Below, one piece after another: positions 50,043 through 56,296 of a stretch of DNA of 64,000 nt (position 1 is the stretch's first letter; the number at the start of each line of letters is the position of its first letter). Where the stretch lies: positions 434,001 to 498,000 of the forward strand of contig RJVL01000002.1 of NCBI GenBank assembly GCA_003755025.1, in the 5' to 3' direction. Both the position numbers and the translations under genes were made by a program. The notes beneath the pieces are model-generated. The model was not told the origin of the DNA. It was given only the letters and a program-made list of their open reading frames with translations, and did no database searches. Source of the DNA: Diaphorobacter nitroreducens (GTDB taxonomy: Bacteria; Pseudomonadota; Gammaproteobacteria; Burkholderiales; Burkholderiaceae_C).

Positions 50043-50393
50043 ATGCTGAGCCGCGGCGAGCGCATCTTCTGGGGCGGCCTGGCCGCCGCCGTCATTGCCG
50101 GCGCCGCCGCCGCGTGGTGGACGGCCGACCAGTGGACGCCCCACGCCGCCCCCTGGGCCGCGCAGATGTGGCGCAAGATCACCCGCCCCGGCCCCGACAC
50201 CCTGCCGCGCGACAAGGCCGGCCGGCCCGCGCCCGCCGTACAGGGCGCGGCCGGTGCCGCGTCGGCGCCCCTGGCGCAGCCGCGCAAATGCCAGCAACCC
50301 GACGGCCGCGTGATCTACACCGACCAGCCGTGCCCGCGGGGCAGCCGGGAGCAGACGGTGGACGGGGCGGTCACGTCCCTGCCGGCGCGCTGA
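50043..50393 (+). CDS. DUF4124-like small membrane-anchored protein
   Basis: 116 residues starting 4 bases after the topB stop. An N-terminal hydrophobic helix (residues 8-26, IFWGGLAAAVIAGAAAAWW) is followed by a Pro/Ala linker and a C-terminal KCQQPDGRVIYTDQPCPRGS motif, characteristic of DUF4124 proteins. The role is unknown. Co-transcription with topB is likely from the spacing. Confidence 0.72.
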   Translation: MLSRGERIFWGGLAAAVIAGAAAAWWTADQWTPHAAPWAAQMWRKITRPGPDTLPRDKAGRPAPAVQGAAGAASAPLAQPRKCQQPDGRVIYTDQPCPRGSREQTVDGAVTSLPAR

Positions 50394-51020
50394 GCGGGCA
50401 TTGCGGCGGCGCCGGGGGCCGTGGTGCTCCCCTGATGCGCTTGGTGCAGCGCCGTGACTGCAGGGCATTGACGCCCTGAATTCATGTTGCTCCTGTTTCG
50501 ATAGCTATTAGCGCTTACTGCATAAGCGCTAGGGGCTGTTTTCGTCTTAAGCCGCGCACCGCGTCCCCATCCAGCCGGATGCCGCGGGCTCGGGTTTTCG
50601 TCAGTTTGGAATCAGCTTCGCCGCCTATAAGGTTTCAATCCGAAACAAATGGGATGGGCGGGGGAGGAATGGCGACGTTGATACCCGCACTTGGCTCATG
50701 CGCGGGGCGCATGCAGTCGGGTGAACGCAGGCTGGCCGAGCGGCTAGCGAAAGTTTGAGAAGACGACTGCCGGCTGGTAGGGCATGCCGATAGGCCCCAA
50801 GCAGACCTTCACCGAATTCGTGGTAGTGCCTCGCGCTTAATTCAACGTTTCAGCGTCACTGAATAAAAGGGAGGAATGCAATGCGTGTGCATCGGCTAAG
50901 TTTTAGGCGGTCTAAATTTCTACAACGCTCAGAAATATGCGGTGCTGTATGCCCGCGCATGTGTTCGGCACGCCTTCGACTGCGTTTGTACGATTACCTA
51001 ATCCTGGTTAGCCCACCGAA
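50394..51020. other. Intergenic left flank of the cassette array
   Basis: 627 bases without a supported gene. It contains a dispersed repeat (50487-50545); a cttaattcaacgttt stretch at 50836-50850 that resembles the 3' end of an attC site with a damaged core; and GGTTAGCCC at 51006-51014, one base off the integron core consensus GTTRRRY, just before the first cassette gene. The sequence could be a decayed integrase/attI region, but no integrase motif was found. Confidence 0.5.
50487..50545. repeat. Dispersed palindromic repeat copy
   Basis: tgctcctgtttcgatagcta, ttagcgcttactgcataagc, gctaggggctgttttcgtc. The stem TTAGCGCTTA/TAAGCGCTAG is nearly perfect. It lies between the DUF4124 gene and the cassette array. 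Confidence 0.85.
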
Positions 51021-51938
51021 ATGCCGAGCCTCACGCTTATAAGGCGACTTCCCCCAAAGCTATCAGCGTGGCTGTTCTACAGAGGCTATCCAGTCGCGCT
51101 TCTGATCCGATTTTTACTGGGCAATATATACGGAGTTCTGCTGTTATCGGTTGCCATCTACATCTATCGGTTATATTTTTCGAACTCACAACCTCTCTCT
51201 TTTGCAGAGATGGCTGTTTGGTTTGATGATCTGTCGGCAGAAACAAAGACTGGGCTTCTCGCAGCATCTCTCACCATTATTGGGTTTATGTTCGCTTTTC
51301 AGACCGCAACCGAAAACTGGAAGAACGAAGCTCTCGCAAACATAAAAATCCACGTCGCCACAGAGATTGAAGGATTTTTTGCAGAGGCGTCGCATCTCAC
51401 ATCAAATGCCGAGATATACGCAAACACCCTCGTAAACACCATCAAAAAAATACAGAGTAGCAAAGATCAATCGGACATCAATTTCGCAGTTCAATGGGCT
51501 ATCGATCGCTTGCCTGCCTTCATGGCGGCAAGAGAGCGGCTATCTGCTATGTCTATCGAGATTCACCGATTGTCCGGGAAGCACTTTTCAATACTCGCCA
51601 CAGTGCCGGGCGCGATCGATTCGATGGAAGACTGCGCCGCGTCATTTGAGCAAATAACTAAGCATATGTGGTTTAGGCTTCCCTCTGTGCCAGCAGATCA
51701 TCCTAACCCAGTGGGAATTTTCTTCTCACAGGTCAACGTTGCGGAATGCTCGGATTTTGTCCGTTGCTGCGGCGAAAATTTTGGTCGCATAAATGGCTTA
51801 TCCGGTGGTGTAAGAGGTGCTCTTCTCGCCCCCGTAATTGGTATGCGCGTGGGAACCTGGTCAAGCCTACTTGGCAAGAAAGATCAATTTGTCGCAGCCC
51901 TCAATAAAGTCAAGAAGGAAGATTTGAAGAATGGCTAA
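51021..51938 (+). CDS. Cassette 1: two-helix membrane protein of unknown function
   Basis: 305 residues, not recognised. Two strong transmembrane helices lie at about residues 24-50 (YPVALLIRFLLGNIYGVLLL) and 78-98 (KTGLLAASLTIIGFMFAF), followed by a long cytoplasmic helical region (residues 100-240). The stop codon TAA forms part of the attC core, as is common for cassettes. The gene is AT-richer than the chromosome around it. The arrangement resembles unknown-function membrane cassettes, some of which are phage-defence genes, but that is only inference. Confidence 0.8.
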   Translation: MPSLTLIRRLPPKLSAWLFYRGYPVALLIRFLLGNIYGVLLLSVAIYIYRLYFSNSQPLSFAEMAVWFDDLSAETKTGLLAASLTIIGFMFAFQTATENWKNEALANIKIHVATEIEGFFAEASHLTSNAEIYANTLVNTIKKIQSSKDQSDINFAVQWAIDRLPAFMAARERLSAMSIEIHRLSGKHFSILATVPGAIDSMEDCAASFEQITKHMWFRLPSVPADHPNPVGIFFSQVNVAECSDFVRCCGENFGRINGLSGGVRGALLAPVIGMRVGTWSSLLGKKDQFVAALNKVKKEDLKNG

Positions 51939-51990
51939 CCCATCATTCCAGCGGACCGCCTTCGGCGTCCGCTGAATTTCAACGTTAGGT
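51933..51990 (+). repeat. attC site 1
   Basis: Starts at GGCTAAC and ends with core GTTAGGT. The inner stem is AGCGGAC/GTCCGCT plus GCC/GGC with loop TTC and an unpaired C on one side, the extrahelical base typical of attC hairpins. It differs from attC site 3 at only 5 of the last 52 positions. Confidence 0.85.
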
Positions 51991-52082
51991 CACGCAGCTG
52001 ATAATCAGTGGCGCATCTTTTGTACCGCAGCTATACATCAGCTCGCGATAATGTTGAAAAAGTCGAAACATAAAATCTCCTT

Positions 52083-52679
52083 ATGACACAACACAACAAC
52101 AAGCCTTTCAGCAGCAACGACGCCGGGAAGCTCTTTGTCTTCGCGTTGCTCGTACTTCCGCCGAGCTTTTTTTTGGTCGGAATCGTTCCTGTTCTGTTCT
52201 TGCTATTTGGCGCTCTTATGTTCCGAAAGTCAGAAAACTTTGGCCATATCGAAATTGCTGCACGCAATTACCGGATTTTTTGCATTCTGGTGTTTCTCGG
52301 GCTGATGGGCGTTGCTGGTTACTTTTTTCTTGAGTACCTCGGAGCAGACCGTGATTCTTGGGAGCGCAAATACCTCCTTCGCGACGCGGCCGCATGCGCC
52401 GCAAGCAGCTTGATACCCCTCTTCTACATTGCCGCCATGCAAGTGCTATTCCTAAAGCCCATGCGTGCAAATGAAGATTGGCTGACACAAAAGGTCTCAG
52501 CAGTTGGTAGAAAATCGACATCAGGCAACACAGGAGATATTGACATCATCAAAGGCGAGAGGTTGCGGTCGTTTTCGGTTGCGGACGAACTCCTCAAATG
52601 GGCAAAGCTTAAGGAAGATGGCCATATTAGTGAGCAGGAGTTTGCAGAAGCAAGGCGAAAGCTGATGGAACGCAACTGA
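52083..52679 (+). CDS. Cassette 2: membrane protein with C-terminal SHOCT-like motif
   Basis: 198 residues. Three hydrophobic segments are visible at about residues 14-45, 62-84 and 103-120 (SLIPLFYIAAMQVLFL). The end (VADELLKWAKLKEDGHISEQ, EFAEARRKLME, residues 167-196) matches the short SHOCT motif, a two-helix oligomerisation or interaction module often placed at the C-terminus of membrane proteins. Function unknown. 120 bases of non-coding sequence lie between its stop and attC 2, unusually long for a cassette. Confidence 0.78.
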   Translation: MTQHNNKPFSSNDAGKLFVFALLVLPPSFFLVGIVPVLFLLFGALMFRKSENFGHIEIAARNYRIFCILVFLGLMGVAGYFFLEYLGADRDSWERKYLLRDAAACAASSLIPLFYIAAMQVLFLKPMRANEDWLTQKVSAVGRKSTSGNTGDIDIIKGERLRSFSVADELLKWAKLKEDGHISEQEFAEARRKLMERN

Positions 52680-52801
52680 GTTTTAGCACCCAGCAACATT
52701 GAAAAAGCGATACCTCTCAAGCCGCTCACTCTAAGTGGTTGATTTACAATGAATTTTTCTGAGCGACTTTCGGGCGATTTGTGGCCTTGGCCCGATTATT
52801 T

Positions 52802-52861
52802 TGCTAACCCTTCAGTCAAACGGACTGGCCTTCGGCCAGCCGCTTACTTTGGCCGTTGGGC
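52802..52861 (+). repeat. attC site 2
   Basis: Begins TGCTAAC and ends with core GTTGGGC at 52855-52861. The stem is CGG-A-CTGGCC/GGCCAG-CCG with loop TTC, the A being an extrahelical base. The core differs from those of sites 1 and 3, which suggests a different cassette origin. Confidence 0.75.
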
Positions 52862-52867
52862 ATAACC

Positions 52868-53305
52868 ATGACGATTCAGCAAATTCCCAATGTCCGAGTT
52901 TGGTTGCAAGGCCGGGACTACGTCGAATCTGCCGAAATCCTGCTGGACTACAACCGCGTCCAACCTGCCGCCGTTGTGGCCGGCTTGGCCATCGAGATAT
53001 TCATTAAGTCATTCCTCGCTACCCGCCATGCAACGGGTCATGCCACAACCGAGCGCGGCCATAGCGGGACCGCTATGTTCCACAAGCTGCCCGCCACACT
53101 GCAAGATGAGTTGCTGGTTTGCTCAAGCGAAGTTGATACCGCAGTGGATTTCGTCGCTGAACTGACAAAGCATGACGGTGCCTTCGTCTCGGGACGATAT
53201 TGGTACGAACCCACGGCATCTAAAGTGCTCAGCTCGGATACCGTTTATTTCGCGCGGCATCTCTGCGAAACAGTGTTCCTCTTGGGCCAGAAACGCAGTG
53301 CTTAG
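52868..53305 (+). CDS. Cassette 3: HEPN-like small protein
   Basis: 145 residues, soluble and helical. YVESAEILLDYNRVQPAAVV followed by AGLAIEIFIKSFLA and a later HKLPATLQDELL resemble the helix pattern of HEPN domains (A-x-E-x-x-x-K helix and H-x-L-x-x-L). HEPN proteins are often RNases or toxins paired with a nucleotidyltransferase, but no such partner is in this cassette, and the catalytic R-x4-6-H motif is not clearly recognisable. The ATG at 52868 lies 7 bases after the attC core, in the normal cassette position. Family assignment is tentative. Confidence 0.65.
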   Translation: MTIQQIPNVRVWLQGRDYVESAEILLDYNRVQPAAVVAGLAIEIFIKSFLATRHATGHATTERGHSGTAMFHKLPATLQDELLVCSSEVDTAVDFVAELTKHDGAFVSGRYWYEPTASKVLSSDTVYFARHLCETVFLLGQKRSA

Positions 53306-53319
53306 TTGCGAGCAGCGAT

Positions 53320-53377
53320 GCCCAACCCGTCATTCCAGCGGACCGCCTACGGCGGCCGCTGAATTCAAACGTTAGGT
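53320..53377 (+). repeat. attC site 3
   Basis: Begins GCCCAAC, a full match to RYYYAAC, and ends with GTTAGGT at 53371-53377. The stem AGCGG-A-CCGCC/GGCGG-CCGCT with loop TAC has an extrahelical A. It is the most canonical of the four sites. Confidence 0.88.
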
Positions 53378-53415
53378 TTCAGAATCACTTCTTTGCGACC
53401 ATGAAAGGGCCGTAC

Positions 53416-53946
53416 ATGAATACCAGGATGTTGGCCACTTCATTGGTCCTAAGTGGGGCCTTGGTTGGATGCGGAAAGGAACCTGCCAAGCCGATAGAAG
53501 TGAAGCTTGATCCGCTCAGTAGCTTCAAGGTCATCGCAGAAGAGTGCCAAGGCGCATTCAACGCAAGCGATAACGTGGTGCCTGGAAAGACCGGTGGTTT
53601 TGTCCGGATTGAGATTACGCCAGGCCCTATGAGCTTTGACGTCAAAAAGACAGACTCGCTTGTCTCTCCCTACACGGCATACATAGACCTGACCTTCGCA
53701 GAGAAGGCGCTTGCAGCCCCTACCGAAGAAGCTGCGCGAGCTTGGGATGGCGTTGCAATTGTCACAATGCAACATTGGCGGCTGCTGTATGCCCTGCAGG
53801 ACGGCAAGTGGAAGCTTCAAGAAGAGCTTTACTCATTTGCTGTGCCCAGCGCAGGAATCACCGAGCAGGCTCCTACAAAGATGAGCGCGGGGGCAATTTC
53901 AAAAAGAGTGCCTTCCGCTATGTCATGTACGCCGAGCCAAGGGTGA
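53416..53946 (+). CDS. Cassette 4: predicted lipoprotein
   Basis: 176 residues starting at 53416, which follows AAAGGG by 6 bases; an ATG at 53401 is the alternative. The signal peptide has lipobox LVGC (Cys19), followed by GKEPAKPIEVKLDPL. The rest is a mixed alpha/beta protein (ITPGPMSFDVKKTDSLVS; then IVTMQHWRLLYALQDGKWKL) with no recognised family. The last 25 residues are low-complexity Ala/Ser. It is followed by the degenerate attC 4. Confidence 0.75.
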   Translation: MNTRMLATSLVLSGALVGCGKEPAKPIEVKLDPLSSFKVIAEECQGAFNASDNVVPGKTGGFVRIEITPGPMSFDVKKTDSLVSPYTAYIDLTFAEKALAAPTEEAARAWDGVAIVTMQHWRLLYALQDGKWKLQEELYSFAVPSAGITEQAPTKMSAGAISKRVPSAMSCTPSQG

Positions 53947-54016
53947 AACCTTACCAGTCGCTCGGGCCGACTCGCGTCGGCAGGCCGCCGCTCGCGGCTC
54001 AGCTTCAACGTTAGGG
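53943..54016 (+). repeat. attC site 4 (degenerate)
   Basis: The right half CGCGGCTCAGCTTCAACGTTAGGG looks like other attC ends apart from length, and the middle has GCCGAC/GTCGGC and GCCGC/GCGGC hairpins. The left core (GTGAAAC) is poor. GTTAGGG is followed immediately by TTAGGC, so the exact recombination point may be shifted. Confidence 0.55.
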
Positions 54017-54192
54017 TTAGGCATACGACTCGTCCCACGATCATCGGCTGCAAGTAGGGGTCGTTGATACCTCCTTGTAGCTTTCCTGCGGCCCAGCGCT
54101 TCGCCCGCTACTATCTGTGCCCGCGGCGCATGTGCCGCGCGCCTGTCCTCCAGGTGCCCACCAAAGCATTTCACCAAGGAGACCCACACCCC

Positions 54193-54594
54193 ATGTTCAG
54201 CCACGTCATGCTGGGAGCCAGCAACCCCGACCAATCCAAGCAGTTCTACGACGCCTTTCTGGGCGCCCTGGGTTGCAAGCCTGGCTTTACCGACCCCAAG
54301 GGCCGCACCTTCTGGCGCCACGCGGGCAACACCTTTGCCATCTCCGCGCCCATCAATGGCGAGCCGGCCTGCTTTGGTAACGGCGCCACGACGGGCTTTG
54401 CGGCCGAGTCGCCCGAGCAGGTGGATGCGGCGCACGCGGCAGGCGTGGCCAGCGGCGGCGTGACGTGTGAAGACCCGCCGGGCTGGCGCGAGCATGCGCC
54501 GGGCGGGCGGCTGTACCTGGCCTACCTGCGCGACCCGGCCGGCAACAAGCTGTGCGTGCTGCACCGCCCGCCCAAGGAAGCCAAGGCCGCCTGA
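54193..54594 (+). CDS. VOC (glyoxalase/bleomycin resistance) family protein
   Basis: 133-residue protein of the vicinal-oxygen-chelate superfamily. The start at 54193 (MFSHVMLGASNPDQSKQFYD) follows AAGGAG; a longer frame upstream overlaps the edge of the cassette array. The two beta-alpha-beta modules are visible, the second ending in LYLAYLRDPAGNKLCVLHRP where metal ligands normally lie. The substrate is unknown. SDR and GST-like genes follow closely, suggesting a small detoxification unit. Confidence 0.9.
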   Translation: MFSHVMLGASNPDQSKQFYDAFLGALGCKPGFTDPKGRTFWRHAGNTFAISAPINGEPACFGNGATTGFAAESPEQVDAAHAAGVASGGVTCEDPPGWREHAPGGRLYLAYLRDPAGNKLCVLHRPPKEAKAA

Positions 54595-54619
54595 CGGCGC
54601 GTTTCACTAGGATTTATGC

Positions 54620-55381
54620 ATGCTTTTGTCTGAACAATGGGTGCTGGTCACGGGCGGCGCCCGGGGCCTGGGCCAGGCCATCACACGCGCCGTGGCGCGC
54701 GAGGGCGCGGGCGTGGTCATCAACTACCACCGCAGCGATGCCGCCGCGCAGGCGCTGGCCGACGAGCTGGGTCCGCGCGCCATCGCGCTGCAGGCCGACG
54801 TGACTGACGCTGCCGCCGTGCAGCGCCTGTTTGCCACTGCGCGCGAGCGCACGGGCGCCCCCATCAGCGCCGTGGTGAACAACGCGCTGGCGCAGTTCTC
54901 GTTCGACGGCGACGCGCGCCCCAAGCTGGGCGAGATCACCTGGGAGCGCTTCAGCCAGCAGATCGAGGGCGCGGTCAAGGGCGCGCTCAACACCATGCAG
55001 GCAGCGCTGCCCGCCATGCGCGCGCAGGGCTTCGGGCGTGTCGTGAACGTGGGCACCAACCTGTTCCAGAACCCGGTGGTGCCGTACCACGACTACACGG
55101 CGGCCAAGGCCGCGCTGCTGTCGCTCACGCGCACGGCGGCGCACGACCTGGGGCCGGATGGGATCACGGTGAACATGGTGTCGGGCGGGTTGCTGCGTAC
55201 CACCGACGCCAGCAGCGCCACGCCCGAGGCGGTGTTCGACCTGATCGCCAGCATGACCCCGCTGCGCCGCGTGACCACGCCGGCCGAGTTTGCCGACGCG
55301 GTGCTGTTCTTCCTCTCGCCGTGGGGCCGCGCCGTGACGGGGCAGAACCTGGTGGTGGACTGCGGCCTCGTCAAGGATTGA
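54620..55381 (+). CDS. Short-chain dehydrogenase/reductase, 3-oxoacyl-ACP-reductase-like
   Basis: 253-residue SDR oxidoreductase with TGGARGLG at residues 11-18 (cofactor loop), VVNNA around 88 and the active YTAAK with Tyr159 and Lys163. The position of the usual catalytic Ser is Thr146 (VGTNLF), which some SDRs tolerate but is unusual. It lies 25 bases after the VOC gene and 14 bases before the GST-like gene, all on the plus strand. Confidence 0.9.
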   Translation: MLLSEQWVLVTGGARGLGQAITRAVAREGAGVVINYHRSDAAAQALADELGPRAIALQADVTDAAAVQRLFATARERTGAPISAVVNNALAQFSFDGDARPKLGEITWERFSQQIEGAVKGALNTMQAALPAMRAQGFGRVVNVGTNLFQNPVVPYHDYTAAKAALLSLTRTAAHDLGPDGITVNMVSGGLLRTTDASSATPEAVFDLIASMTPLRRVTTPAEFADAVLFFLSPWGRAVTGQNLVVDCGLVKD

Positions 55382-55395
55382 AAAAGGAGTTGCCC

Positions 55396-56094
55396 ATGGC
55401 ATGGACCCACCCCATCACGGCCAAATGGCCGGCCGCGCACCCCGACCGGCTGCAGCTGTATTCGCTGCCCACGCCCAATGGCGTGAAGGTGTCGATCCTG
55501 CTGGAAGAGACGGGGCTGCCGTACGAGCCGCACCTGGTGAGCTTCGAGACCAACGACCAGCTCTCGCCCGAGTTCCTCGCGCTCAACCCCAACAACAAGA
55601 TCCCCGCCATCCTCGACCCCAACGGCCCCGGCGGCCAACCGCTGGCGCTGTTTGAGTCCGGCGCCATCCTGGTCTACCTGGCCGAGAAGACCGGGCGCTT
55701 TCTGCCGCAGGATGCCGCCGCGCGCTACGAGACGCTGCAGTGGCTGATGTGGCAGATGGGTGGCGTGGGGCCGATGTTTGGGCAGCTCGGGTTCTTCCAC
55801 AAGTTCGCGGGCAAGGACTACGAGGACAAGCGCCCGCGCGACCGCTACGTGGCCGAGTCCAAGCGCCTGCTGGGCGTGCTGGAGCAGCGCTTGACGGGCC
55901 GCGACTGGATCATGGGCAGCGACTACACCATCGCCGACATCGCCGTGTTCCCCTGGGTGCGCAACCTCGTGGGCTTCTACGGCGCGGGCGATCTGGTGGG
56001 CTTTGACGCCTTCCCGCAGGTGCAGCGCGTGCTGGCGGCCTTCGTGGCACGCCCCGCCGTGCAGCGGGGGTTGGAGATTCCGGCACGGGGCTAA
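55396..56094 (+). CDS. Glutathione S-transferase-like protein, YfcG/YghU type
   Basis: 232 residues: thioredoxin-fold N-terminal domain (LQLYSLPTPNGVKVSILLEE, NNKIPAILDPNG, FESGAILVYLAEKTG) and an all-helical C-terminal domain (YEDKRPRDRYVAESKRLL, DYTIADIAVFPWVRNL). The N-terminal TPNGVKV start resembles the nu-class disulfide-bond reductases YfcG/YghU, where Thr and Asn contact glutathione. AAGGAG precedes the ATG at 55396. Confidence 0.92.
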   Translation: MAWTHPITAKWPAAHPDRLQLYSLPTPNGVKVSILLEETGLPYEPHLVSFETNDQLSPEFLALNPNNKIPAILDPNGPGGQPLALFESGAILVYLAEKTGRFLPQDAAARYETLQWLMWQMGGVGPMFGQLGFFHKFAGKDYEDKRPRDRYVAESKRLLGVLEQRLTGRDWIMGSDYTIADIAVFPWVRNLVGFYGAGDLVGFDAFPQVQRVLAAFVARPAVQRGLEIPARG

Positions 56095-56240
56095 CCCGGC
56101 GCGGGGCTGACCCGCCCGAGGCTCACCCCACCCAGGGCGCACGCGTGGCGCGGCGAGCCCTCACGCATCCGGCCCGGCGCGGCACAAGCGCACGCACCAG
56201 GGTGGGCGTGCGCCGCGCCCCGGCCAGCGCGCCGGTTCAT

Positions 56241-56296
56241 GGTCAAAAACGGCTCTAGCGCTTATGTAGCAAGCGCAAGCAGCTATGCTTTTGATA
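56241..56296. repeat. Dispersed palindromic repeat at the acyl-CoA synthetase gene end
   Basis: ggtcaaaaacggctctagcg, cttatgtagcaagcgcaagc, agctatgcttttgat. It overlaps the last codons of the NDP-forming acyl-CoA synthetase gene; VSKA and the stop are read from it. Confidence 0.8.

Larger units (their letters stand above)
51007..54016 (+). mobile_element. Integron gene-cassette array without integrase (CALIN)
   Basis: Four genes in the same orientation, each followed by an attC-like palindrome ending in a GTTRRRY-type core (GTTAGGT, GTTGGGC, GTTAGGT, GTTAGGG). Each start codon lies shortly after the preceding core, as in integron cassettes. The base composition is clearly AT-richer than the flanking chromosome. 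No integrase gene is in the window, so this is a cluster of attC sites lacking an integrase. The left edge is uncertain because no clear attI was seen; the right edge is the last core at 54010-54016. Confidence 0.85.

Noticed and set aside
50720..50790. tRNA-like stretch ctggccgagcggctagcg
   Set aside because: It resembles a Ser/Leu tRNA D-arm, but no acceptor stem, no anticodon arm and no GGTTCGAATCC T-arm could be found.
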